Source of the DNA: JARRNO01 sp037384885
GTDB lineage: Bacteria > Acidobacteriota > UBA4820 > DSQY01
Assembly: GCA_037384885.1 (NCBI GenBank)
Contig: JARRNO010000027.1
Span: 1 to 22,741, forward strand
DNA: 22,741 nucleotides
Reading direction: 5' to 3'
Shown here: positions 13,154-20,490 of the stretch, one piece after another
Layout: every line of letters begins with the position of its first letter
Numbering within the stretch: the stretch's first letter is position 1
Translations under genes and position numbers: made by a program
Notes under the pieces: model-generated
Seen by the model: only the letters and a program-made list of their open reading frames with translations
Database searches by the model: none
What the model was told of the DNA's origin: nothing

Positions 13154-15064
13154 TCACGGCCGCTTCCCGGCCGGCGGCGCGATGCGGCGGCCGTCGCCTT
13201 CCCGGCGGGTCACGGCGAGGTCGTCCAGGTATTCGAGCAGCGGCATGGCGTACTTGCGCGTGATGCCGAAGAGATCCTTGAACTCAGGCACGGACAGCAT
13301 CTCGCTTCCCCCCGCCGCCCGGTCAAGAAGCCGTTCTATCACGGCGTCCAGCCCCTCGGGCAGCATGTAGAAGCCGCCGCCGAACTTCACCACCCGTTCC
13401 TCTTCGGTGAGAGCGTCGAGCACCGTGGCCGGGTCGGCGCCGGTCTCGCGCTCGAGATCCTTTGCGGACATCGGGGCGGGGGATCGTTCTCCCAGCAGGG
13501 CGAGAACCGCCGAATACAGGCGCTCCTGTTTTTTCGTGAGCGTCCGCCTGTGGCCTGCAAGCCGGACGCGGTCGCCGTCCATCTCCACCTTACCGGAACC
13601 GGCGAGGAGGTCCAGCAGCGCCTGGGCCCGCGCGTCGTCCAGGAGGCGCGACCACCGCCCCAGAAATTCCGGCCGGGGGATCCAGGTTCGCGCCGCCGAA
13701 CGGTCGTGACGAGATTCGAGCCAGGCAAGGGCGCGCTGGATCCACGCCTCCGCCTCGAGCGGATCGAGGCGCCACGAATCGCTCCACCGGACTGCCGCGC
13801 CGGCCGATTCGGCGGTCGCCTCGGCTTCGCGCAGCAGGGTATGGGAAAGGCCGAGGCGGCTCTTCAGCTCCCCATCCCCACCTCCCGCGGGGCCGGCCTC
13901 CACGAGGGCGGCCTGGAGGGACCGGCCGGGGCCGGCCGAGGCCAGGATTTCCAGCAGCCTCCGGTCGCGCGGCCTGTTCCAGCGGGCCCGCCTGCGGGCC
14001 GGCAGCAGAACTTCCCCACCGGCCACCGTGCGGGCCGGATCGGGAAGTCTCAGGATGAACCGGTCGCCGGGCCAGGCGGCCACCGGATCCTTCAACCGAA
14101 TCTGGACGATCCCCGATGCGCCGGGAGCCAGTTGGGCGATCGAAGCGAGGTGAAGGCGGGCCTCCAGCTCCAAGGTATGGATGTGCAAACCGCAGGTCAT
14201 GCCGTCGCGCAGGGGCACCCGCGCCGAAGCCAGGACTTCGACCCGGGCGTCGAGCAGGCGGGATGGGAAGAGCGCACCCGGCTCTGCCGCCATGAAGCCC
14301 CTGGAAAGACGGTGGTGGGGGATGTCGGGGATGTTCACCGCCGAGCGCTGTCCGGCCCGGACGGATTCCACGGGGCTGCCGAAGACGTGCAGGCCGCGGA
14401 CCTTGCTCTCGAGGGCTCCCGGATGTAGCTCCACGCGCGCCCCCACCGACAGGGTCCCGCTGATGCAGGTGCCCGTGACGACCGTCCCGAATCCCTTCAC
14501 GGGAAAGACCCGGTCCACGGGAAGCCTGAAGGGGCGGGATACGGACGGCCGCGCACCGCGCTGCGCCTCTTCGAGCAGCCGGGCCTTCAGGGAATCCACG
14601 CCCTCGCCCGTCCGCGCGCTCACCGGAAAGACGGGAACTTCGTCGAATCCCTGCTTTTCCAGGAATTCCTGCAGCTCCAGGAGGGCGAGCTCCCGCATCT
14701 CGCCGTCCACGGCGTCGATCTTGTTGAGCGCCGCCACGCCGCGCTTCACGCCGAGCAGGCGCATGATTTCCAAGTGTTCCACCGTCTGCGGCATGATCGA
14801 CTCGTCCGCCGCCACGACCAGCAGAAAGAGATCCACACCCGTCGCCCCCGCCAGCATGTTCTTGATGAACTTCTCGTGCCCGGGCAGGTCCACGAAGTGC
14901 AGCCTGGCCTCTCCGGAATGGAGCACGGCGAATCCCACATCGAGCGTGATCCCGCGCCGCTTTTCCTCCTCCAGCCGGTCGGCGTCCATCCCTGTCAGGG
15001 CCTTGACGAGCAGAGTCTTTCCATGGTCGATGTGTCCGGCGGTTCCGATCACGATGTCGCGCAA
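13154..15064 (-). CDS. selB: Selenocysteine-specific elongation factor
   Basis: SelB delivers Sec-tRNA(Sec) to UGA codons by binding GTP and the SECIS hairpin of selenoprotein mRNAs. The 636-residue protein begins RDIVIGTAGHIDHGKT (G1, 10-17), then RGITLDVGF (G2), DLPGHE (59-64, G3) and NKID (114-117, G4). EF-Tu-like domains II-III follow, then a C-terminal half of tandem winged helices that bind SECIS RNA (for example the LTKKQERLYSAVLALL and FKDLFGITRKYAMPLLEYLD segments). I place the start at TTG 15062-15064: GGGGAG lies 7 nt upstream, and this gives the family N-terminus. The longer frame to 15202 runs through rsmD. It follows rsmD by 31 nt. No selA, selD, tRNA-Sec or selenoprotein gene was recognised in the window. 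Confidence 0.95.
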   Translation of the reverse strand: MRDIVIGTAGHIDHGKTLLVKALTGMDADRLEEEKRRGITLDVGFAVLHSGEARLHFVDLPGHEKFIKNMLAGATGVDLFLLVVAADESIMPQTVEHLEIMRLLGVKRGVAALNKIDAVDGEMRELALLELQEFLEKQGFDEVPVFPVSARTGEGVDSLKARLLEEAQRGARPSVSRPFRLPVDRVFPVKGFGTVVTGTCISGTLSVGARVELHPGALESKVRGLHVFGSPVESVRAGQRSAVNIPDIPHHRLSRGFMAAEPGALFPSRLLDARVEVLASARVPLRDGMTCGLHIHTLELEARLHLASIAQLAPGASGIVQIRLKDPVAAWPGDRFILRLPDPARTVAGGEVLLPARRRARWNRPRDRRLLEILASAGPGRSLQAALVEAGPAGGGDGELKSRLGLSHTLLREAEATAESAGAAVRWSDSWRLDPLEAEAWIQRALAWLESRHDRSAARTWIPRPEFLGRWSRLLDDARAQALLDLLAGSGKVEMDGDRVRLAGHRRTLTKKQERLYSAVLALLGERSPAPMSAKDLERETGADPATVLDALTEEERVVKFGGGFYMLPEGLDAVIERLLDRAAGGSEMLSVPEFKDLFGITRKYAMPLLEYLDDLAVTRREGDGRRIAPPAGKRP

Positions 15065-15071
15065 ATCAAAT

Positions 15072-15077
15072 CTCCCC
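15072..15077 (-). promoter_or_regulatory. Ribosome-binding site fixing the selB TTG start
   Basis: GGGGAG read on the minus strand, 7 nt before the in-frame TTG. It favours TTG over the GTG five codons later, which would be too far away. Confidence 0.7.
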
Positions 15078-15095
15078 GTTGGCGGGACAGCTCTC

Positions 15096-15644
15096 TCAGG
15101 GCCGTTCCATGATCGTGAGGGACGTGTCGCCGTAGCGGCGCGTCTTGAGAAGCTGCAGGCCCGGCGGCGCTTTGACGGGCCGGCGGCTCGGATGTTCCAC
15201 AACGACGACGGCCCCGCGCTTCAGGAGAGGTCCGCGGTCGAGCGCCTCGAGCGTCTCCTCCCAGACCCCGTCCGCCCAGGGAGGATCCAAGAAGAAGACG
15301 TCCGGTTCGCGGCCGGCGGTTTCGAGCATATCCAGGGCGCGCCGCACCGGAAGCTTAAAGGCGCGGACAGCGTCGCCGGCCTGGAACAGGTCAACGTTCC
15401 GGCGCAGCAAGGCGTACGCCGCGGCGCCCTGCTCCGAGAAGACAACGGATTCGGCGCCCCGGCTGAGGGCTTCCAATCCCACGGCCCCGCTCCCGGCGTA
15501 CAGATCCACAAAAAGGCATCCCTCGATCCGGCCGCCCAGAAGGTCGAAAAGGGCCTCCCGGACTTTGGCGCCGGTGGGCCGGGTGACTTTGCCCCTGGGC
15601 GCCAAGAGCTTCTTTCCCCGGAACTTCCCAGCGATAATCCTCAC
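15096..15644 (-). CDS. rsmD: 16S rRNA (guanine966-N2)-methyltransferase
   Basis: RsmD methylates N2 of G966 in 16S rRNA during 30S assembly, using S-adenosylmethionine. The 182-residue protein shows MRIIAGKFRGKKL, the conserved TRPTGAKVREALF segment (21-33), the SAM-binding motif FVDLYAGSGAVGLEALSRGA (46-65) and the catalytic DPPW (120-123, in place of the more frequent DPPY). The start is GTG at 15644, fixed by AGGAGG 7 nt upstream and the standard N-terminal sequence. It is the first gene of an rsmD-selB unit and diverges from ssb. In many bacteria rsmD is followed by coaD; here selB takes that place. Confidence 0.95.
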   Translation of the reverse strand: MRIIAGKFRGKKLLAPRGKVTRPTGAKVREALFDLLGGRIEGCLFVDLYAGSGAVGLEALSRGAESVVFSEQGAAAYALLRRNVDLFQAGDAVRAFKLPVRRALDMLETAGREPDVFFLDPPWADGVWEETLEALDRGPLLKRGAVVVVEHPSRRPVKAPPGLQLLKTRRYGDTSLTIMERP

Positions 15645-15669
15645 GTTGACACCTCCTGTTCCAGACCGT

Positions 15670-15698
15670 ATTATAAGGCTTGTAAACGCGGCCAGGAA
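15670..15698 (-). promoter_or_regulatory. Candidate rsmD-selB promoter
   Basis: On the minus strand a perfect -10 hexamer TATAAT (15675-15670) lies about 26 nt before the rsmD GTG. The -35 at the right spacing (17 bp) is only TTCCTG, a poor match, so the call rests on the -10. Confidence 0.45.
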
Positions 15699-15888
15699 CC
15701 GCTGGAGCCGCTCCGAATGGGAGCGGGAATCGAGAGGGCGCGGGGAACAGTCCCGGCGGAAGGGGATGTGGCTTTACTCTCCGCCGCCGGCGGACGGCCG
15801 CGCCGGAAAAAGCGCCCCCGTGGTCCGCGGGAGGGGAATCCGGCCCCCGGAGACCGGCTGACATGGATATCTTGAATCGGAGTACGTG

Positions 15889-16302
15889 ATGGCAACTAGG
15901 AGCGTGAACAAAGTGATTCTCGTGGGAAATCTCGGGCGCGACCCCGAACTGAAGTACACGCCCAGCGGCACCGCCGTCGCGAATTTTACGGTTGCGACCA
16001 ACGAGACCTGGACGGACAAAGACGGCAACAAGCAGGAGCATACCGAATGGCACAGGGTCGTCGCCTGGAGCAAGCTGGCGGAGATCTGCGGCGAATACCT
16101 GCAGAAAGGGCGCCAGGTCTATATCGAGGGATCGATCCGCTCCCGCACCTACAAAGACCGGGACGGAAACGAGCGCACCGCCTTCGAAATCCGGATGACC
16201 GACATGGTGATGCTCGGCGGCCGCGGCGGAGACGGCGGCGGTTCGGTCCGGGATTCGGGTGCGGATGAACCCACCTACCAGGACGACGATATTCCCTTCT
16301 AG
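15889..16302 (+). CDS. ssb: Single-stranded DNA-binding protein
   Basis: Ssb coats single-stranded DNA as a tetramer and recruits replication and repair proteins through its acidic tail. The 137-residue protein has the OB fold (SVNKVILVGNLGRDPELKYT, FTVATNETW, TEWHRVVAWSKLAEICGEYLQKGRQVYIEGSIRSRTY), a short Gly/Asp linker and the C-terminal tip DDDIPF that binds partners. The linker is short compared with E. coli Ssb (178 aa). ATG 15889 is preferred because GGAG (15879-15882) sits 6 nt before it; the in-frame GTG at 15886 would be too close. The 244 bases upstream, shared with rsmD, are GC-rich and show no clear ssb promoter. Confidence 0.96.
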   Translation: MATRSVNKVILVGNLGRDPELKYTPSGTAVANFTVATNETWTDKDGNKQEHTEWHRVVAWSKLAEICGEYLQKGRQVYIEGSIRSRTYKDRDGNERTAFEIRMTDMVMLGGRGGDGGGSVRDSGADEPTYQDDDIPF

Positions 16303-16314
16303 ATGGGCCGCCCG

Positions 16315-16336
16315 CCGGCCCGGCCCCCCGGGCCGG
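16315..16336 (+). terminator. GC hairpin after ssb (no U-tract)
   Basis: A perfect 9-bp stem CCGGCCCGG/CCGGGCCGG with loop CCCC, 13 nt past the ssb stop. No U-run follows, so it may be an mRNA 3'-end stabiliser or attenuator rather than a classical terminator. Confidence 0.4.
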
Positions 16337-16365
16337 AAGCGGCCGCCCATGCCTGAGAGCATGCC

Positions 16366-17043
16366 ATGACCCTTTCCGCGCTTCCATGCCTGGCAGTCAA
16401 CCTGCTTGTTTTCCACAATCCGGCTTCCCCTCCGGAATTTTCCCACTTCTTCGTCCAGAAGGGCATGTGGGGTATCTACCTTCTCATCGCGCTGGCGGCG
16501 TTCATTAAGTACGTGATTCCGCCGCTGCCGGGAGACCTGGGCCTCCTGGTGGGGATCTTCTACCTCGGCATCAAGCACGGATCATGGCCTGTCGCCATCC
16601 TTGCCGTCATGATCGGCGGCACGCTGGGTGCGTACCTGGCTTACCTCGGCGGCGGGCAGTTCGGGAGTTACTTCAAGAACTCGCGAAAGCTCTCCGCCGT
16701 CGTGGACCGCGCCAAGACCATCGTATCCAGGTGGGGGGTCTGGGCCCTGGTGGCCAACCGCTTCATCCCGTATATCCGCATCTTTCTTTTCCCGGCGGCG
16801 GGCATGATGCGGATGAGGCGCCGCGACGTGGCGATCTCCGGCCTCGTGGGCAATTTCCTCTTTGCCTGCGTCATGGTGGCCCTGGGATATTCCAGCGGCC
16901 GGAAGTACCACAAGCTGGTGGCCCTGTATTCCTTGTACCAGGGATGGGTCATCTTCCTGGCGGTGCTGGCCTTCGTGATCCTCGTCACGTGGTTCGCCGG
17001 TTCAAGGACCTTGAAACCGCGCCTCAAAAGCCACAAGCATTAA
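16366..17043 (+). CDS. DedA-family integral membrane protein
   Basis: The 225-residue inner-membrane protein belongs to the DedA/VTT (SNARE-associated) family. Members act in membrane homeostasis, and some flip lipid carriers such as undecaprenyl phosphate or phosphatidylethanolamine. Hydrophobic spans lie at about 35-50, 56-68, 76-94, 125-145 (with re-entrant character), 155-174 and 192-211. Family motifs are FIKYVIPPLPGD (46-57), GAYLAYLGGGQFG and the RFIPYIRIFLFPAAGMMRM segment (132-150). The ATG has a weak ribosome-binding site and overlaps the TGA of a six-codon mini-ORF (16349-16369), so coupling is possible. The substrate cannot be told from sequence. Confidence 0.9.
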   Translation: MTLSALPCLAVNLLVFHNPASPPEFSHFFVQKGMWGIYLLIALAAFIKYVIPPLPGDLGLLVGIFYLGIKHGSWPVAILAVMIGGTLGAYLAYLGGGQFGSYFKNSRKLSAVVDRAKTIVSRWGVWALVANRFIPYIRIFLFPAAGMMRMRRRDVAISGLVGNFLFACVMVALGYSSGRKYHKLVALYSLYQGWVIFLAVLAFVILVTWFAGSRTLKPRLKSHKH

Positions 17044-17106
17044 GAAGCCGTTGAACCAGGGACGCGGATGTCCGCCGTCCTTTGAAACGCCGGCACAGGG
17101 AGGCCG

Positions 17107-17823
17107 ATGACCACTCGAACCTGCAAGCTCTGTCACGGAACCGGCTACATCGTTTCGGAAAGAGAAGGCGCGCTGTTTGCCCGTGCGTGCAGCTGCCGGG
17201 AACCGGATGTCACCGCGCGGCTGCTCAAAGGAGCCTCGCTTCCGGAACGCTACCAGAATCGCTGCGTTCTGGGCGCCTTCAAACCGCAGCCGGGAACGTC
17301 CCAGGGAGAAGCGCTCGCGGTCGCGCGGCGATACGCCGAGGAATATCCGGCCCTAGCCGACAACCGGAACGGCCTCATGTTCATGGGGCCCTGCGGTGTG
17401 GGGAAGACCCACCTCGCCGTGGGCATCCTCCTCGAAATTATCTACAAGAAGAACCTGCCCGTCAGGTTCGTGGACCTCAACGACCTCTACCGCCACATCC
17501 AATCCACTTACGGGCGCGGCTCGACCGGCGAAAACGAGTATGACATCATGGGGCCCCTCGTGGAGGCGCCTCTTCTCCTGGTGGATGAATTGGGCTGCGT
17601 GGCCAGCCCCTGGGCGCAGGATACGCTTCACTTTCTGGTGAACCAGCGGTACAACCAGCAGCGGCCGACCCTCATTACGACGAATTACCCCGTTCAGCCG
17701 GAAGCCGCGGGCGACCCGTCGCTGGAAAACCGGATCGGAACGCGCACCCTGTCCCGCATCTATGAAATGTGCCGGATGGTCCCCATGGACGGCCTCGATT
17801 ACCGGCGGTACAAGCGGGCCTGA
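17107..17823 (+). CDS. DnaC/IstB-like AAA+ ATPase with N-terminal zinc ribbon
   Basis: The 238-residue ATPase starts with a Cys4 cluster (CKLC at 6-9 and CSC at 28-30), a probable zinc ribbon. The AAA+ core follows: Walker A GPCGVGKT (94-101), Walker B LLLVDELG (156-163), sensor TTNYP (191-195) and basic residues near 209-218 that could include an arginine finger. DnaC/DnaI proteins load the replicative helicase; IstB proteins assist IS21 transposases. No transposase or terminal repeats lie here, and ssb is two genes upstream, so a chromosomal helicase-loader-like role is more likely than IstB. GGGAGG precedes the ATG. A zinc ribbon joined to the ATPase recalls DnaI of Bacillus. The function is inferred. 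Confidence 0.83.
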   Translation: MTTRTCKLCHGTGYIVSEREGALFARACSCREPDVTARLLKGASLPERYQNRCVLGAFKPQPGTSQGEALAVARRYAEEYPALADNRNGLMFMGPCGVGKTHLAVGILLEIIYKKNLPVRFVDLNDLYRHIQSTYGRGSTGENEYDIMGPLVEAPLLLVDELGCVASPWAQDTLHFLVNQRYNQQRPTLITTNYPVQPEAAGDPSLENRIGTRTLSRIYEMCRMVPMDGLDYRRYKRA

Positions 17824-17825
17824 CG

Positions 17826-17841
17826 GCGGCCCCCCGGCCGC
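17826..17841 (+). terminator. GC hairpin after the DnaC-like gene
   Basis: Stem GCGGCC/GGCCGC with loop CCCC begins 2 nt past the stop. It is followed by GCGGTTT rather than a U-run, so its strength as a terminator is uncertain. Confidence 0.35.
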
Positions 17842-17846
17842 GCGGT

Positions 17847-17875
17847 TTGAGAATTTCCCCGAAAAGCAGTAGTCT
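17847..17875 (+). promoter_or_regulatory. Candidate rng promoter
   Basis: TTGAGA (5 of 6 to the -35 consensus), 17-bp spacer, then TAGTCT (3 of 6 to the -10). Transcription would begin near 17882, giving a leader of about 50 nt that carries two mini-ORFs. Confidence 0.35.
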
Positions 17876-17896
17876 AACGGCATAAGGCGGTGGTCC

Positions 17897-17931
17897 ATGG
17901 AGAGCTGTCCAATAAAATGATGCGACTTTGA
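17897..17931 (+). other. Two overlapping mini-ORFs in the rng leader
   Basis: ATG 17897 encodes MESCPIK and stops at 17918-17920. The next ATG (17917) overlaps that stop as ATGA, encodes MMRL and stops at 17929-17931, one base before the rng ATG. AAGGCGG (17884-17890) could serve the first as a ribosome-binding site. Translation of these has not been shown. Confidence 0.3.
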
Positions 17932-17932
17932 C

Positions 17933-19387
17933 ATGCCTGGAAAACAGGAAATTCTAATCACACGAGATCCCTGGCAGACACGCATCGGGGTTCTCGAGGA
18001 TGGAAAACTGGTGGAGTATTTTCACGAGCCCTCGCACATGGAGGGGCTCGTCGGGAATATCTACACCGGTCGCATCAAGCGCATCCTTCCCGGCATGGCC
18101 AGCACCTTCATCGACGTGGGGCTCGACCGCGACGGCTTTCTCTTCGAAGGCGACATGGTCCCCGACAAGGGAGACCGGGACACGCGGGGAGGCTCGGCCG
18201 GGGCCTTGAAGCGGCTGAACGAAGGCGACCGGCTCCTGGTCCAGGTCATCAAGGAGCCCATGGGCTCCAAGGGCGCCCGCCTTACGACGCAGATCTCCAT
18301 CCCCGGGCACTATCTCATTTTTCTTCCATACGCGGGCCGGATCGGCGTTTCCCGGAAGATCAACGGCGAAGAGCGGGCGAATCTGAAGCAGGTGCTCCGG
18401 GAAAAGATCAGAGACTTCAAGGGCGGCTATATTGTGCGCACGGCCGCGGAAGGGGCGCCGCTGGAGGACCTTCTCCAGGAAATGCAGAGCCTGAGCGAGC
18501 TTTGGGCCCTCATCAAACTGCGCGCCGCGAAGCTCAGCGCCCCCGCGTTGGTCCACCAGGAAGCCGACGCCGTCAGCCGCGTCGTACGTGAAATCCTCAT
18601 CAAGGGCGAAGGGGACGTCCTGACGGATGATCCCGGCGTGGAGCGCAGCTGTCTCGATATCTTCGAAAGCCTCGGCATCGACGGCGACCGCGTCCGCCTC
18701 TGGCGCGACAAAAAGGTCACGCTCTTTGAAAAGTACCAGGTGGACCAGCAGCTTGAGCGGGCCATGCTGCCCCGCGTATGGCTGCCTTCCGGCGGCTGCA
18801 TCGTCGTCCAGTCCACGGAGGCCCTCGTCTCCATCGACGTGAACTCCGGCAAATTCGTGGGCAAGAAGTCCCTGGAAGACACGGCCAGCGCCATCAACCT
18901 GGAAGCGGTGGACGAGATCGTCCGCCAGCTCAGGCTCAGAAGCCTGGGCGGCATCATCGTCATCGACTTCATCGACATGACGTCCAAGAGCCACCGGGAC
19001 AAGCTTTTCAACAAGCTTCACGAGGCCCTCAAGAAAGACCGGTCGCGAAGCCGGATCCTGAACATCTCCGAATTCGGCCTGGTGGAAATGACGCGCAAAC
19101 GGAGCCACAAGAGCCTGGAGCGCATCATGACCGCCACCTGCCCCTGCTGTGACGGCCGCGGACGGATCATTTCCGCCTGGCGCACGGCACAGCAGATCGT
19201 CCGGGAGCTGCGCAGCCTGAAGGCTCCCCACCGCGCGCTGGTGGGCGCATCGCCGGACGTGATCCGCTACATGGAAGAGAACACCGAATGGCTGGGAGTG
19301 CCGCCCGGTGTCCGCTTTGACAAGATCGCCCCCGTAAATCCCGCGCGCTTCGAGATTCGCCCCAATGCCGGCAAGGAACGGGACTGA
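17933..19387 (+). CDS. rng: Ribonuclease G/E family endoribonuclease
   Basis: The enzyme cleaves single-stranded AU-rich RNA in 5S and 16S rRNA maturation and mRNA decay. The 484-residue length fits RNase G (RNase E has a long C-terminal scaffold, absent here). An S1 domain (about 38-125, GNIYTGRIKRILPGMASTF) is followed by the 5' sensor region and the catalytic DNase I-like domain: Asp302 in VSIDVNSGKF and Asp345 in IDFIDM, matching the two magnesium ligands of RNase E. CPCC at 403-406 is the Zn-link. No Shine-Dalgarno is visible just before the ATG, but the second leader mini-ORF ends one base upstream, so translational coupling is possible. VOC, tag and MFS genes follow closely. Confidence 0.95.
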   Translation: MPGKQEILITRDPWQTRIGVLEDGKLVEYFHEPSHMEGLVGNIYTGRIKRILPGMASTFIDVGLDRDGFLFEGDMVPDKGDRDTRGGSAGALKRLNEGDRLLVQVIKEPMGSKGARLTTQISIPGHYLIFLPYAGRIGVSRKINGEERANLKQVLREKIRDFKGGYIVRTAAEGAPLEDLLQEMQSLSELWALIKLRAAKLSAPALVHQEADAVSRVVREILIKGEGDVLTDDPGVERSCLDIFESLGIDGDRVRLWRDKKVTLFEKYQVDQQLERAMLPRVWLPSGGCIVVQSTEALVSIDVNSGKFVGKKSLEDTASAINLEAVDEIVRQLRLRSLGGIIVIDFIDMTSKSHRDKLFNKLHEALKKDRSRSRILNISEFGLVEMTRKRSHKSLERIMTATCPCCDGRGRIISAWRTAQQIVRELRSLKAPHRALVGASPDVIRYMEENTEWLGVPPGVRFDKIAPVNPARFEIRPNAGKERD

Positions 19388-19402
19388 TATCCCGGAGAAA
19401 GG

Positions 19403-19855
19403 ATGATGGAAGCACGGTCTTTCCCCATGGACAATGGGACCATCGCACAGGTGAGAGTGGCCCGTCCCACGGACCGCCTTGAAGATCTGCGCCGCTTCTA
19501 CTGCGAAGATCTCGGGCTTCCCGAAATCGGGGGATTCGGCGGATCGGGACACCACGGGTACACCGGCCTGATGGTCGGCCTTCCCGGCGCGGATTTCCAC
19601 CTGGAATTCACGCAGCACGAAAAGGGAAGCCCCTGTCCCGCGCCGACAAGAGATAATCTCCTTGTGATCTATCTTCCGGACCGGAACGAGTGGGTCGCCC
19701 GCATCGAAAAAATGAGGCGGCGCGGCCACGAGCCCGTCCCCCCGGAAAATCCGTACTGGGAAAAAGAGGGCGCCACTTTCGAAGACCCCGACGGTTGGCG
19801 CGTCGTTCTCATGAACACGGCGGGAATCCATCCGTTTGGAGACAAAAGGCCATGA
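19403..19855 (+). CDS. VOC (glyoxalase/bleomycin-resistance) family protein
   Basis: The 150-residue protein has one pair of beta-alpha-beta-beta-beta motifs of the vicinal oxygen chelate superfamily: RVARPTDRLEDLRRFYCEDLGL in the first half, YTGLMVGLPGADFHLEF with a possible glutamate ligand, then FEDPDGWRVVLMN in the second. Members include glyoxalase I, extradiol dioxygenases and drug-binding proteins. The first-strand metal His is not evident (Gln16 is the nearest candidate), so catalysis cannot be assumed. ATGATG follows GGAGAAAGG, 15 nt after the rng stop, and the gene overlaps tag by 4 nt (ATGA). The specific substrate is unknown. Confidence 0.85.
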   Translation: MMEARSFPMDNGTIAQVRVARPTDRLEDLRRFYCEDLGLPEIGGFGGSGHHGYTGLMVGLPGADFHLEFTQHEKGSPCPAPTRDNLLVIYLPDRNEWVARIEKMRRRGHEPVPPENPYWEKEGATFEDPDGWRVVLMNTAGIHPFGDKRP

Positions 19856-20439
19856 CGACACGATGCCCCTGGGCCGGCGGCGATCCGCTCCTGGCCGAGT
19901 ATCACGACCGGGAATGGGGAGTTCCCTGCCACGACGAGCGCCGCCTGTTCGAATTCCTGATCCTCGAGGGAGCGCAGGCGGGATTGAGCTGGCTGACCAT
20001 CCTCAAAAAGCGCGGCGCCTACCGCGCGGCCTTCGAAGGTTTCCACCCCGAGCGCGTGGCGCGCTTCGGTCCCAGGAAGATCCGGTCGCTCCTGTCCGAT
20101 CCCGGCATCGTCCGCAACCGGCTCAAGGTGGAGGCGGCCGTGGCCAACGCCCGGGCCTTTCTGGAAACCGCGAAAGAATTCGGAAGCTTCGACGCCTACA
20201 TCTGGCGGTTCGTGGAGGGAAAACCCAGGCACAACAGCTGGGAGAATCCCGGCGACGTTCCCGCCCAGACGCCGCTTTCGGAAACCATCAGCCGGGAGCT
20301 GAAAAAACGGGGCTTCCGGTTCGTGGGCCCCACCATCGTTTATTCCTTCATGCAGGCGGTGGGCATGGTGAACGATCATCTTCTGGACTGTGCCCGCCGG
20401 CGTGAACTCGAAGCGTCCGCCCGTCCCGCGGCGCTCTGA
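19852..20439 (+). CDS. tag: DNA-3-methyladenine glycosylase I
   Basis: Tag removes 3-methyladenine from alkylated DNA, starting base-excision repair. The 195-residue protein matches the E. coli enzyme closely in pattern: RCPWAGGDPLLAEYHDREWGVP at the N-terminus (zinc Cys5 and His18), GAQAGLSWLTILKKR with the base-stacking Trp, then KKRGFRFVGPTIVYSFMQAVGMVNDHLLDC carrying the C-terminal zinc His and Cys. The HhH-type core is complete. The ATG overlaps the VOC stop; the open frame further upstream is a shadow of the VOC gene. Confidence 0.96.
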   Translation: MTTRCPWAGGDPLLAEYHDREWGVPCHDERRLFEFLILEGAQAGLSWLTILKKRGAYRAAFEGFHPERVARFGPRKIRSLLSDPGIVRNRLKVEAAVANARAFLETAKEFGSFDAYIWRFVEGKPRHNSWENPGDVPAQTPLSETISRELKKRGFRFVGPTIVYSFMQAVGMVNDHLLDCARRRELEASARPAAL

Positions 20440-20490
20440 TAAAGGCGGCGCCCGGGCGCAAGCACCGGCGGAAACCCATCGAGGCGGTAC

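Noticed and set aside
13040..14428. Plus-strand frame beginning in the repeat region and running into selB
   Set aside because: It has no domain, overlaps selB antisense and starts in repeat DNA.
14181..15875. 564-codon plus-strand frame over selB and rsmD
   Set aside because: It is antisense to two well-supported genes; Arg/Ser/Pro-rich composition is typical of a shadow frame.
17107..17823. IstB of an IS21 element
   Set aside because: No adjacent istA transposase, terminal repeats or target duplication were seen, and the genes on either side are housekeeping genes.
17954..19861. 635-codon antisense frame across rng and the VOC gene
   Set aside because: The sense strand carries all RNase G catalytic motifs. 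The antisense translation is low-information and shows no family signature.
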